The notes: generated from the sequence alone by a model not told the origin. 64,000 nt of DNA from Streptomyces sp. NBC_00654 (GCF_026341775.1 NZ_JAPEOB010000001.1:3100001-3164000); one strand, 5' to 3'; shown: positions 1 to 9,377, counted from the first letter of the stretch. Program-made: numbers and translations.

Positions 1-210
1 CACGGTGGCAATCGCAGCAGCCACAAGGCATTGGATGAGTTCGGTGGGTTGCATCGGTGATGAAGTTGCCGCCGAGGCCGCGTAGACCAGGCCGCTGCCG
101 ACCAACGTGCCGACAAGGACGGGGAGCGCGATCTGGAGAGTACCCAGCCGGAAAGTGACCTCGGCGCCCGGTGAGCGCGGAACAGCAGGGAGGCCTGGAC
201 GATTCAGCAT
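1..210 (-). CDS. Small membrane protein, 3' end outside window; candidate RHS immunity protein
   Basis: An open frame begins at an ATG at 210 and stays open for 70 codons to the window edge, so the C-terminus is missing. The visible part has a short polar N-terminus, a hydrophobic stretch at about residues 24-48 (LQIALPVLVGTLVG onward) and the beginning of a second hydrophobic segment near residues 57-70. A GAAGG element lies just upstream. It is on the same strand as the RHS gene and starts 97 bp after that gene ends, the usual place for an immunity gene in polymorphic toxin loci. The membrane nature is seen; the immunity role is inferred from position only. I recognise no family. Confidence 0.5.
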   Translation of the reverse strand, partial: MLNRPGLPAVPRSPGAEVTFRLGTLQIALPVLVGTLVGSGLVYAASAATSSPMQPTELIQCLVAAAIATV

Positions 211-306
211 GACGCCTTCGATTCAGTGGACAGTTGGGTCGGGTGCCGGTGGTGTCGTGGACACCACCGGCACCCGTCAAGTCAATGCTGGGAAGTCACC
301 GACTCG

Positions 307-3300
307 CTACTTGCGCTTGCAGTACTTGTTTTTCTTGCTCACGTTGCCGGGACGTGCCCAACCGTAGACTCCGTGGCCCACGGTGGCTCCGAACTTCCAG
401 GTGAAACAACCTCCCCGCTTGACAGCCGCGTTGATGTTGTTGACTGACCACCAGGTGTAAGCCCAGGCGTAGGCCGTGCATGCCCCGGCAGCCACGGGGT
501 GTATGAGCTTGGAGCACATGTACGCCTCGGCGACGGCTGCGCCCGCAGCCCCCATGGTGCTGATGTCGTCCTTGAGGATCTCCGTGTGGTAACGGGTGAC
601 GTAGAACTTGCACCAGAAGGAGTACCCCCTCCAGCCCCAATCGGTGCCGCACTTGCGCACCCAGCGTCGCTGCCCGTTGAGGTCGTAGCTGTTGACCGGA
701 TCCTGGTTGACGTAGTCGTAGGCCGTCGCCGAGCCGCCGTACACGGGGTCCGACTGCAGGAATCGTCCGGTCGACGGGTTATACAGGCGTACGCCCATCA
801 GCACGTCGCCCGTCACCGTCTCCGTGGAACGCTGCTTGCTGCCAAGCCATCCGTAGCGGGCGGATGATTGTCCAGTGCGAGGATTACCGAATTCATCGTG
901 GTCGAGCGCTACCGACGCCTTCGTGGTGTCCAGTGGCAGCAGCAAGGCAACGTCACCGTGGATGGTGCTCAGCTGTAGAACTGTGTCACCCGTCTTGCTC
1001 GTGGTGGCACCGAGGCTGCCTGTGGCGGAGGTGACGTTGCGAGTGACGGCTCCGGTGACGGTGTCCTCGACGATCCATCGAGGGCTGTCGCCGTCGTCAC
1101 CGTAATGGTTCACCTTTGCGGCGGTCTGGGTCCAGCTTGTGCCGCTACCGGTCTCGACCTTCCAGGACCGCAGTCTCTGTGCGGCGTCAAGCTGCCACGT
1201 CTGTCGCTTGGTGCCGGCGGACTGCTGGTGGATCAGGTCGTTAACGTAGTAGCTGAGCGTGCTACCGGGCTCTGCTGTGGTGCGGCCCAACGCGTCGTAG
1301 GTGTACCCGGTGTCGACAAGGCGGTCAGCGCTGTCGTAGGTGTGGTTGGCTGCAGTGCCTCCAGAAGTCGGGCAGTCGGCGCCGGGGCCAGCGACTGCAG
1401 TGGTCAGAGACTTGCGGTTGCTGCGGGTGTCGTAGGCGTAGCTGCGTCGGGTGCAAATGGTGTCGGTTGTGTCTTGCACAGTGCTGAGCCGGCCCGCGTT
1501 GTCGTAGGCGTAGGTCTGGTCGGACCAACCAGCATGTGAGGTGACCTGGCCGTGCACGGATTCGGTCACGTTGTCGGAGTAGACGAGGGCCGAGTCGCTG
1601 TCCCGCGTGTACGTCCGCTCGACCAGGGCACCGGTGGTGTCCCGGCCTTGGGTGAGTGTGTACCCGCCGGGCAGTGTTTCGCTGCTGACGCTGCCGTCCG
1701 AGTCGTAGGTGGCCTGGAAGCTTCCAGCTATCGAGTCGGTGACCTTGGAGGTGAGTCCTCGCGGGTCGGTGTTCGTGTCGTAGGTGTAGGCAGTGGTGGA
1801 GGGGGCGCCATCGGTGACCTTGACGGGCCGATCGAGCAGGTCGTACTCGATGGTTGTGGTGCCGTTGTCTGCGTCGGTGTAGGAGACCTGTCGGCCGAGT
1901 TGGTCGTACTTCCTGAAGATGGTGCCCCCGGTCATCGACACGGTCTTGACCGGCTTGCCGGAAGTGGAGTCGTACTCGGTCGTTGTCTCTGGCAGGGCCT
2001 GGCCCAGGCCGCCGGTCACCGTGACCTTGCTCGGGCGTCCCGCACCGTCGTAGGTCGTGGTGGCGGTTCGGGTGACCCCATTGGCACTTGTGGTGACCTT
2101 GTTGGGGTTACCCCACCAGTCGTACTCGGTTGTGTTGGTGGGCAGTCCGGTGGGGTTCGAGCCTCCACCAGTGATCGCACCGCCCGCGCTTGTCTGGCAG
2201 GGCAGGTCTGCCCATTCGGGTCGACCGGCGCAGGTTCCGGTTCCGGTCGCGGACCAGTATTTGGTGATACGGGATCCTGCATCGGTGCCAGTGGCGCCGG
2301 GTTGGAGTTGCTTGGTCACCCGGCCTTGGGCGTCGTACTGGGCGGTCTCGGTGATGGCCGAACCTCCAGGGTCCTGGACGGTCTGGGTGTTGACCCCCTT
2401 GGTCCAGTCATAGACGGTCTGCACGGCTCGCTGCTCACCCTGCACCGTCGAGTGCTCACGCACCTGTGCGCCCGTGGTGGATGTGGTGAGCTGATCCTTG
2501 ATCACCGCCGTGCCGTCGGTGGGCCGACCGGCGTCGAACTCGTTCTTCGTCCAGCTCCTTGCGGTCACTGGGGATCCGGCGGCTGCGAGAGTGGTCGAGC
2601 CGGACTTCAGATCTGCTGTGAGGTCGATGCGGTGAAGAGGGCCGAGTTCTTCCAGCTCTCGCGCACCCTTGTCATCGAACACCCAGCGGGTCGAAAGCAG
2701 ATCCGCACGCTCGTCGCTGGCCAGTGCTGCTATGCCGAGCTCGGCCTGAGCCGCGCGGTCAGCTGCGGTGAGGCCCAGAGCGATGGCTCGGTTGGAGGCG
2801 GAGAGCTGGCGGACCGTGTTACCGAACCGGTCACCTTCAATCGTGGTGATGTGGCCGCCAGGAGCGGCGTTGTTGCTCTCCTCGCCGGAGACGCCGAGGT
2901 AGTGTACGCTGGCCCTTCGGTAGTCGGCCGTGGTCAGGCTGCCACCAGCGTGGGACGAGGGCACCACGTCAGGCGGGAGGATCGCGGTGGCGTCTGTCGG
3001 AGCGTCGAGCTGACCCCACTTCCGGACATCTGTGGCGCCCATCTGGAACGGGGCTTTGGTACCGGTCAGGGGGACGTCATAGACCACCGAGGTGGCCGCC
3101 GTGCCTTCCTGCACATCGACTGTGCCCTGCTTAAGTCCGCTGCGTGCGGCGGACAGCAGCATGCCGTCGGCCGCAGTCGCGCCGCTGCCCACCTTGCCGT
3201 AGGTAAACGTCCAGGGCAGCTCACCAGGTGGTGTGATCTTGGTGACCCGGCCGGCACTATCGTAGTTGTACTCGGTCTTGAGCGACGGGCTGACCTGTGG

Positions 3301-6300
3301 GTGCCATGCCTGCCGCAGACGGCCGTTGTCGTCATACAGATACGTCTGCACTGCCTTTGATGTGGCGTTAGCCGCTCCGGAGGCTGTCGACCACAGACGA
3401 ATCTCCTTGACCTGCCCCGCGACGTCTCCCAGAGTACTGGCGGTGGCGGTCGTAGTGCTGGCGTAGACGAACTCCATCAGGCGGCAACCCTTGGTGGCCG
3501 GATCGGCCTTGCAGACTGCCAAAGTGGCCCCAGAGGTCGGGGCGAATACCTTCTTCGGGCGGGCCAGTTGCTTGCCGTCCACTGCGACGGTCTCGGACTC
3601 CATACTTGTGGTCGAGTCCTCCTGGCCGTTGTTGCGGGTGCTGCTGACCTGCCAGGTGCTCGCGCCGGCGGGCTTGGCGAAGTCGGTGATCGTGCCTGCC
3701 GTGTCGTTGAGGGTGAAGTTGCCCGTGACGCTGCCGGTCAGGATCAGAGCTTCCGAGCCCGGCTCAGGAACCCAGCCGTTCTTGGCCGCGTTGGCCGTGA
3801 AGTGAGTGGAATCACCGTCGATGGTGACCACGTCCACGGCGGTGTCGGAGATCTTGCGGATGTGACTGTAGCCGGACTCGGTGACCTCGGCCTCGATACC
3901 GGATACCCACTCCTTGCCGAAGATCGGCGCCTGACCGTCCTGGCGGGTGGCTGCATCGGGTGCACGCGAGGATGCCGTACGCGCGAGTGACAGACCCAGT
4001 CCGGACGCGTCGGTCGCGGTCAGGGAGTAGTCACCGGTCAGAAGATTGAGGCTGCCGGGACCTATCTCGTTGGTGGCGGCGCCTTCGGCGTTACGGTCGA
4101 TGACCAACGTCAGTGGCTGCGTGCTGCCGGCGGCGCTGCTGGGCCCTGTGAAGTCGGCCTTGATCTGCACTGTGCCGTCGGGGTCGACGGTGTCGGTGGC
4201 GTTCCATACCAGGCCGCTGTTCTTGCCGCCGGTTAGTGGCACCGGCCATGCGGTGAGCGCGGTGCCGCTGGACGTGACGTCCCCGGCGGGGATCTTCACC
4301 CACGGGTCCGCCTCCGATCGGCGCCAGGAGAAGGACACAACGTTGTACTTGCTGCCGTCCGCCTCGGCGATTAGCGGCAGACGACGGGCCGTGCTCTCTC
4401 CCTCCGACGGCTGGATGAAGCCCCCGGGACCGGCATGGAAGTCGTACTCGAGAGGCTCGGACTTGTTGTCAGCCTTGTCCACACTGCGGACCTGCAGGGT
4501 GTGGCTGCCGTCCTTGGGCGGCTTGATCGAAAGGGCCTTATCGCCGACTGCGCCGTTGGTGGCTGCTTTGGTCCAGGTCGTGCCATCCAGCGACCACTCC
4601 AGCCAATTGTGGTCCGAGGCGGGCGGGGTGACGGTGAAGGTTCCCGCTTGACCCGCTCCCTTGACCCACGAAGCAGACGGGTAGTCCGTGGAGATGATCT
4701 TCGTCGGGGCGGAGGGGGTGGTGGTGTCAACGGTGAAGTTTTTCCACGCCGACCAGCCGACGTTGTAGTGAGCCCCGTCGTACGGTGAGGTGCGGAACTT
4801 GTACGTCTTGCCGTTGGTCAGCACACCGGTAGGGACCTTCACCGAGGCGACCTGCCCGGAGGACACGTACGGGGAGACGATGACCTCGCCGACCTGGGTG
4901 TTGGTGACGTTGTCGAAGATCTGGAAGGTGCCGTTGACCTTGTCACCGTTGGGATCGACGAAGGTGTCGCGCAGCGTCGGTGTCACAGTGTTGACGGTGT
5001 AGGCGCCGCCGTACGAGAAGTACGGGGGGCCGGCTTCCTGCTTGGTGCCGGTGCGAGGCCGGTAGTTGTACGTGACCACCAGCTTGGGCGGGTTGGAGAC
5101 GGCGTTGGCGGAGTTGACCCGCTTCCACTGCCCCGTGACGCTCTCGTCCGTAGCACGCAGGCCCATGTGGCCACGGGTGGCCTTGGCCGAGGCCCACTCC
5201 TGCGCCAGCGTGGTCACGTTAGCGTTGATCCAGCCGTCGGGCTGGGCCGAGCAGGACGCGTGTCCTCGGGTTTCTGAGGAGGTGGCCTTCTTCGCGGTCC
5301 ACGCCGGCTGATTCGGCGCTGCCCATCGCGACGAGGTCGATGCGGCCCCGGCGGACCACACCTCCCACGGCTGGATGGGACACGAAGAGCCGGTGTAGTT
5401 GCCGGAGTGGAAGTTCCACAGGGACAGCTTCGCGTCCGTCACCAGCGCGTCGGAGATCGGAGCGGTGTTCCAGGAGATGAACGACCGGGCGGTACGGAAG
5501 GTGCCGTCGGCGTTCGTGGTGCCCGGGTTGCCCAGGTCGAGCTCGACATCCGTGGACCAGTCACGAGTCTCGCCCTGCTGAACGTAGGTGTCGAAAACGT
5601 TGGAGAGCGCCGACGTGGACGGGTCGACGATCACCGGATACACGGTGGCCGGGTCGGCGAGGAACTCCGCATCAGGGGTGACGACCAGGTCGATGGACGT
5701 CCCCCTCTTCACGACCTTCATCGCCACGGGCACGCGGCGGGTGTGCTCACCGGATGCCTCGTCGACGGTGGAATCCCACATCACCGGCGCGGGCATCACC
5801 GCAGTCTTCTTGTTCCTCTTGTCCGTGAACACCACGCTGCCGTCGGCCTGCTGCTGGGCCTTCAGGCCCTTGGCCCTCAGTGGCAGCGTGTAGGTGTAAC
5901 CGTCCGTCGTGGGCTTCTGCTTGATCTCGACGTACTGGTCGAACCCGGTACGCGTCGCCTCGACCACGACATCCGCACCGGGAACCGCATTGATGTACTC
6001 AGCCCGGTTCCCGTCCAGCTTCGGGGCGGGCAGTCCACCCTTCCACTGGAGGGTGATCTGCTCGTCGCCCTCGCCGAGGGTCACCAGATCGGCGGCCTTG
6101 ACCGCCTGCGCCGCCTTCAGCGAGGCGGCCGGTGCACCGGTCTTGCCCGCCAGTTTCAGCCCCTCAGGGTGAGCCTTGGGCTCAACCCCGCCGCCAGCCA
6201 CGGCGACCAGGTCCAAATCGACATCGCGCCACTTCCCGGTCACAGGGTCCTCGAAGCGGACTGGACCGGCCGTCAACTCGGTTGTGAGCGAACCGTCCTT

Positions 6301-6588
6301 GTTCGCCCAGGTCGAGGAGGTCTCCATACGCTCTGACAGCGCCTCGACCCGCTTGCCCGACAGCCGGGCGGCGACGCGGGCAGACGGAATGTCCGGGGCC
6401 TGCGTGACGGCCGTCGACTTGTCCGGTGCTGCGGGTACTGCAGGTGACTCACGTTCGGTAGCCATCGCGACGGTGCCATCGAGCAGCGTGACGGACAGGG
6501 CCAGGGCAAGACTTCCCGCTACGTAGCGCAGGCTTCCCCCGGACCAAGGCCGCCCGCGCCCCTCCGGCGCAGGTCTATGCATCGTCAT
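307..6588 (-). CDS. Secreted RHS/YD-repeat protein with DNRLRE domain and unrecognised C-terminal domain (probable polymorphic toxin)
   Basis: A 2093-residue protein. The N-terminus carries an Arg-containing segment and a hydrophobic signal peptide (about residues 20-43), so export through Sec is likely. A DNRLRE-type domain covers about 325-490 (starting DTYVQQGETRDW). Ig/fibronectin-like segments follow, then YD repeats from about residue 1090 (YNYDSAGRVTKI and similar). The RHS core ends near 1909-1972 with YNPSTGRFLQSDP and SYDLNGQ. The last roughly 120 residues form a separate domain with about nine cysteines, a hydrophobic central helix (AGAAVAEAYMCSKL onward) and a Lys-rich tail. In this family the core forms a shell and the variable tail is the effector; I do not recognise this tail. 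Two ATGs (6588, 6582) are possible, with GAGGA just upstream. A small membrane protein follows. Confidence 0.88.
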   Translation of the reverse strand: MTMHRPAPEGRGRPWSGGSLRYVAGSLALALSVTLLDGTVAMATERESPAVPAAPDKSTAVTQAPDIPSARVAARLSGKRVEALSERMETSSTWANKDGSLTTELTAGPVRFEDPVTGKWRDVDLDLVAVAGGGVEPKAHPEGLKLAGKTGAPAASLKAAQAVKAADLVTLGEGDEQITLQWKGGLPAPKLDGNRAEYINAVPGADVVVEATRTGFDQYVEIKQKPTTDGYTYTLPLRAKGLKAQQQADGSVVFTDKRNKKTAVMPAPVMWDSTVDEASGEHTRRVPVAMKVVKRGTSIDLVVTPDAEFLADPATVYPVIVDPSTSALSNVFDTYVQQGETRDWSTDVELDLGNPGTTNADGTFRTARSFISWNTAPISDALVTDAKLSLWNFHSGNYTGSSCPIQPWEVWSAGAASTSSRWAAPNQPAWTAKKATSSETRGHASCSAQPDGWINANVTTLAQEWASAKATRGHMGLRATDESVTGQWKRVNSANAVSNPPKLVVTYNYRPRTGTKQEAGPPYFSYGGAYTVNTVTPTLRDTFVDPNGDKVNGTFQIFDNVTNTQVGEVIVSPYVSSGQVASVKVPTGVLTNGKTYKFRTSPYDGAHYNVGWSAWKNFTVDTTTPSAPTKIISTDYPSASWVKGAGQAGTFTVTPPASDHNWLEWSLDGTTWTKAATNGAVGDKALSIKPPKDGSHTLQVRSVDKADNKSEPLEYDFHAGPGGFIQPSEGESTARRLPLIAEADGSKYNVVSFSWRRSEADPWVKIPAGDVTSSGTALTAWPVPLTGGKNSGLVWNATDTVDPDGTVQIKADFTGPSSAAGSTQPLTLVIDRNAEGAATNEIGPGSLNLLTGDYSLTATDASGLGLSLARTASSRAPDAATRQDGQAPIFGKEWVSGIEAEVTESGYSHIRKISDTAVDVVTIDGDSTHFTANAAKNGWVPEPGSEALILTGSVTGNFTLNDTAGTITDFAKPAGASTWQVSSTRNNGQEDSTTSMESETVAVDGKQLARPKKVFAPTSGATLAVCKADPATKGCRLMEFVYASTTTATASTLGDVAGQVKEIRLWSTASGAANATSKAVQTYLYDDNGRLRQAWHPQVSPSLKTEYNYDSAGRVTKITPPGELPWTFTYGKVGSGATAADGMLLSAARSGLKQGTVDVQEGTAATSVVYDVPLTGTKAPFQMGATDVRKWGQLDAPTDATAILPPDVVPSSHAGGSLTTADYRRASVHYLGVSGEESNNAAPGGHITTIEGDRFGNTVRQLSASNRAIALGLTAADRAAQAELGIAALASDERADLLSTRWVFDDKGARELEELGPLHRIDLTADLKSGSTTLAAAGSPVTARSWTKNEFDAGRPTDGTAVIKDQLTTSTTGAQVREHSTVQGEQRAVQTVYDWTKGVNTQTVQDPGGSAITETAQYDAQGRVTKQLQPGATGTDAGSRITKYWSATGTGTCAGRPEWADLPCQTSAGGAITGGGSNPTGLPTNTTEYDWWGNPNKVTTSANGVTRTATTTYDGAGRPSKVTVTGGLGQALPETTTEYDSTSGKPVKTVSMTGGTIFRKYDQLGRQVSYTDADNGTTTIEYDLLDRPVKVTDGAPSTTAYTYDTNTDPRGLTSKVTDSIAGSFQATYDSDGSVSSETLPGGYTLTQGRDTTGALVERTYTRDSDSALVYSDNVTESVHGQVTSHAGWSDQTYAYDNAGRLSTVQDTTDTICTRRSYAYDTRSNRKSLTTAVAGPGADCPTSGGTAANHTYDSADRLVDTGYTYDALGRTTAEPGSTLSYYVNDLIHQQSAGTKRQTWQLDAAQRLRSWKVETGSGTSWTQTAAKVNHYGDDGDSPRWIVEDTVTGAVTRNVTSATGSLGATTSKTGDTVLQLSTIHGDVALLLPLDTTKASVALDHDEFGNPRTGQSSARYGWLGSKQRSTETVTGDVLMGVRLYNPSTGRFLQSDPVYGGSATAYDYVNQDPVNSYDLNGQRRWVRKCGTDWGWRGYSFWCKFYVTRYHTEILKDDISTMGAAGAAVAEAYMCSKLIHPVAAGACTAYAWAYTWWSVNNINAAVKRGGCFTWKFGATVGHGVYGWARPGNVSKKNKYCKRK

Positions 6589-6922
6589 GATTCCTCAGTC
6601 TCGTAAACACATCTACATCACCCATGTGACGCAGGTGTGAAGCTACCGGGGAATAAAAGACGGGTAACTGAGACAAGGACGTCAAGATCGACTTCGGAGT
6701 TCCTGAATGTGAAGTGACTTTCATCTCATGCGCTTTCAGTAGGATGAGCCTTTCCCTCTACGTTTGCTCGCGGATGCTCGCGCAGGGTCACATCAGCCCG
6801 GGGGGGCACGCACGAGAAGATCGTGTGGAGGATGCGCGGTCCCCTCGGGTGCGCGCCGTGCGCGGGCATTTGGCCTCTGCTGCTTTTGGGTGCGGCCGGA
6901 TCAGTTGAAGGGGCGGGGCTGC
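6589..6922. other. Divergent intergenic region, RHS gene / amidase pseudogene
   Basis: This 334-bp gap separates the leftward RHS gene from the rightward amidase remnant. It is more AT-rich than its surroundings around 6600-6760, as expected for divergent promoters. I see no convincing -35/-10 pair, operator palindrome or conserved small ORF. Confidence 0.4.
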
Positions 6923-7749
6923 GTGAAGCGGCGAAGAATCGCAGGGGGTATACCTGTTGTCGTGGCGGCGGGCATATCCGGGGTGCTGGTGTTCCACTCG
7001 GCGACCGGCAGTCCTGCGGGAAGTACCTCAGCGGACGCCAAGCCCGGTCCAGTGAAGCCCGACACCCGCACCGCAGCGCTGCGGGCGGGGATGGCCGCAG
7101 CGCAGTTCCCGGCGGTGAGAGTCACCGGGACGGTGGACTTCCGCACCCGTAGTGCTGACAGTGGCCGGTGGTCATCGTGGCTGCGGCTGGACGGTGACAG
7201 GGGGCAGGGCGAGAGCAGCGCGGCGGGACCGAGCCGACCTGGGTCAGCACGTCCAACGGGGTGGAAGTGAGGGTCAATTCCGGTGGGAAAACGTCTGCCG
7301 GGCTGCCCGCAGGACTGCGCCTGGACCTGGTCAACCCCGGCAAGGGAACCGTGTCCGCCATAGAGCCTGCGGCCTTCAGCATGGAGGAGAGCCAGGCTCC
7401 TTCACCGTCGCAGTCGGCGGCACCCGAGCCGGGCATCACCGGGACTCCCGAGCCCTCGGCCAGTGACGAGCTGAGCCCAGCTCCGTCGGTGAGCGGGTCG
7501 GCACGCACCACCACGGCGCCGAGCAGCACACCGTCGGGTTCGCCCTCCCCGTCGCTCAGGTGGAGCCCCGCACCGTCCCAGACACCGACGCCCTCTCCGA
7601 GCACGACGACGCCCTCGGTGCCGACCCCGACCATCACCTCGCGGGCAGAGTGGGGCGCGGACGAGTCGATCAGCCCAGAGGCTCCCGGGTACCTGCCGGG
7701 CGGCGTGGTCAAGGCGGTCGTCGTGCACCACACCGCCGAGACCAACAGC
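6923..7749 (+). pseudogene. Peptidoglycan-recognition/N-acetylmuramoyl-L-alanine amidase, frameshifted and truncated by an IS element
   Basis: A GTG at 6923 opens a frame encoding a signal-anchor (VKRRRIAGGIPVVVAAGISG) and the start of a PGRP-type N-terminal domain. Around 7200-7225 the reading shifts to another frame, which continues the same family: a WVSTSNGVEVRV segment, a Pro/Ser/Thr-rich linker (about 7380-7640) and the start of the amidase_2 domain, SRAEWGADES...VVVHHTAETN. Similarity stops abruptly at about 7749, just inside that domain, where IS5-type sequence begins. The zinc-binding amidase core after the first HH is therefore absent. Members normally act outside the cell, cleaving the MurNAc-L-Ala bond. 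With a frameshift and loss of the catalytic domain this copy is dead. The exact frameshift base cannot be fixed without a homologue. Confidence 0.75.
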
Positions 7750-7844
7750 AGTCCCTCCCGGTCAAGCCGGTAGGCGGGACCGAGATCAGCCCCGAAGGCA
7801 CCCTCGCCCAGACGGGATCCGACTTAGACCGACCGGCAAATGGA

Positions 7845-8696
7845 TCACTTGAGGCGTCGGGTGGTGGGGCGGCCGTCCCAGCGGTAGCGGCTCGTCGAGC
7901 GTCGGATGAGCATGCGGAGCGTGACGAGAGTGGCGGCGAGGTAGAGGTAGAAGTCCACGACCTCGCCGCTCCTCTCGGTGCAGCGCCGGAGCTTGCCGTA
8001 GTCGTTCGTCCACGAGTGGGTGCGCTCGACCACCCAGCGCTTGCCGGCTTGGATCGGGGCGGGCACTCCCTTGCGGGCGATCTCGGCCGTGAAACCCAAC
8101 TCGGCTATCAGTAAACGGGACTTGGCGCTGTCGTAGCCGCGGTCGAGGTTGACGTTGACGGTCTCCGGCATCGCGCCGACCTGCGCCTGCGCCGCGTCCA
8201 GGGTGGGGCCGAGCAAGGGTGAATCGTGCCGGTTGGCCCCGTCGGAGACGATCCCGAGCGGGACACCACAGGCATCGGAGGCGACGGAGCGTTTCAGCCC
8301 CTGCTTGCCCCGGTCCACCGGTGACCGCCCGGCCTTGTCACCGCCGGACGGGGCCTTGGTGATGCAGCCGTCCACCGAGATCTCGCTCAGCCCGAGGCCG
8401 ATCATGCGGTCGTAGGCCTCGAGTGCGAGGGCATGGACCTTCTCGGATATCCCCAGTTCAGCCCACTGTTTGACGCGGCGTCGGATCGTTCGGTCGGAGC
8501 ATCCGGCGCCAGCGATCCGCTCGTAGCCGGAGCCGTGGACCAGCGCGAGCACGATGTACTTGAAGACGGTCCGGTCTGGAACCCGTCGCCGGTGACAACC
8601 CAGCGGATGGCTCTCGGCGTATTCGTTCCGCACGGGCAGCAGAGAGGCGAATTGGTCCCACAAGGGTTCCAAAAGGCATGATGGGACCGCAGGCAC
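7845..8696 (-). CDS. IS5 family transposase
   Basis: A 283-residue DDE transposase, full length for this group. The N-terminal half has the DUF4096-like domain of IS5-type enzymes (RRRVPDRTVFKYIVLALVHG, then CSDRTIRRRVKQW). The catalytic half carries the first Asp in SVDGCITKAP, followed by the GGDKAGRSPVDRGKQG block. The second Asp is in VNLDRGYDSAKSR and the Glu in RWVVERTHSWTNDYGKLRRC. All three DDE positions appear intact and there is no internal stop, so the element may still be active or was so recently. It catalyses cut-and-paste movement of its own element. It sits between two broken gene remnants, marking it as the likely cause of their disruption. Confidence 0.9.
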   Translation of the reverse strand: MPAVPSCLLEPLWDQFASLLPVRNEYAESHPLGCHRRRVPDRTVFKYIVLALVHGSGYERIAGAGCSDRTIRRRVKQWAELGISEKVHALALEAYDRMIGLGLSEISVDGCITKAPSGGDKAGRSPVDRGKQGLKRSVASDACGVPLGIVSDGANRHDSPLLGPTLDAAQAQVGAMPETVNVNLDRGYDSAKSRLLIAELGFTAEIARKGVPAPIQAGKRWVVERTHSWTNDYGKLRRCTERSGEVVDFYLYLAATLVTLRMLIRRSTSRYRWDGRPTTRRLK

Positions 8697-8756
8697 GAGC
8701 CCTCCGGGTGATCACTGAGCGTCAAGAACTCCATGATCACTCAGGCTCGTGCCTGC
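8689..8756. repeat. 12-bp inverted repeat with nested TGATCACT copies at IS5 right end
   Basis: GCAGGCACGAGC (8689-8700) is perfectly complementary to GCTCGTGCCTGC (8745-8756). Inside it, TGATCACTGAG (8709-8719) and TGATCACTCAG (8734-8744) lie symmetrically, so the whole 68 bp can fold into one long stem with a bulge. It lies immediately upstream of the transposase start and may be the element's end, a transposase-binding site or a structure limiting outside transcription. Confidence 0.6.
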
Positions 8757-8905
8757 CTTGCGTTCGGGCCCGGCTGGGCAGCCCCGCCCACCATTTGCCG
8801 GTCGCTCTTAACCTCCCCGTCATCGCCACCATCGGTGGCATCGCGATCCTCGCCGGTGCCGGAGTCATTTTCGGCCTCAAGCGCCGCCGCCCTAACACCA
8901 CCTAG
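8757..8905 (+). pseudogene. C-terminal remnant of a membrane-anchored surface protein
   Basis: Directly after the IS end an open frame encodes a single hydrophobic segment (LPVIATIGGIAILAGAGVIF) followed by a short basic tail GLKRRRPNTT and a stop. That is the layout of the C-terminal membrane anchor of a cell-surface protein. There is no start codon or body of a gene for it; the frame simply runs on from IS sequence. It is best read as the tail of a gene whose front was removed when the IS5 element inserted or rearranged. No clear LPXTG box is present. It does not match the amidase on the left of the IS. Confidence 0.45.
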
Positions 8906-9377
8906 ACAGCCTGACGCCGCGAAGGGGTGCCTCCCCGACCGCGCAGCGTAATGGGAGGCCCCCATGGACACCACCCGCGTCTCGCGAGCCGTTGCTCCCC
9001 AGTGCACCTCCGAGGTTTCACAGCTGGCGCATGACGCCGCCCAAAGCGACGGATGGGGCGGTCAGCTTCGGCTTCGGTCGGCCAGTGACAATCTGCCCCC
9101 GGCCGCGCGGACGGCCGGGGGCCTGTGCATGACCGCGGGGTCTTTCGGTGTTTCATGGGCCGGGTCGATTTCCGAGTCCAGGTGCGTGTACTTCCTGCGG
9201 CAGGTTGAGCCTTCAGGGCCCGAGGTGTGACGGCGGCTTCCTGCCGTCGCTGCAACCTTGCGCTAGAAGACGGGATCTCCGATGCACCCCGTAAAGGCAT
9301 GATCACAGGAATGCGCGGCGCGGCCTTGGACCGAAAGACGCGGCAGCTGATCGAGAGCCTTGCACACGGGGGCCGGT
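8906..9377. other. Non-coding or decayed stretch
   Basis: About 470 bp with no supportable gene on either strand; frames here are short and show no consistent codon bias. The only clear structure is the strong hairpin at 9095-9122. The segment is consistent with an eroding part of the mobile block. Confidence 0.4.
9095..9122 (+). terminator. Strong GC-rich hairpin, terminator-like
   Basis: GCCCCCGGCCG (9095-9105) pairs perfectly with CGGCCGGGGGC (9112-9122) around a 6-base loop. There is no T-run, as often in high-GC actinomycetes. It would end transcription leaving the IS5/anchor remnant region. Confidence 0.55.

Larger units (their letters stand above)
7750..8760 (-). mobile_element. IS5-type insertion sequence (boundaries approximate)
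   Basis: The element contains one complete DDE transposase gene and interrupts the amidase gene on its left. The left edge is placed where amidase similarity stops. The right edge is placed just after a 12-bp inverted repeat (8689-8700 with 8745-8756). I could not find matching terminal inverted repeats between the two ends or a short target duplication, so both limits may be off by tens of bases. The sequence to the right is not the rest of the amidase, so the insertion was accompanied or followed by a deletion or rearrangement. Confidence 0.65.

Noticed and set aside
7750..8760. Search for matching terminal inverted repeats and a target duplication of the IS5 element
   Set aside because: No convincing pair found by eye; the GATCACTTGAGGCGTC / GATCACTGAGCGTC similarity is direct, gapped and partly inside the transposase gene.
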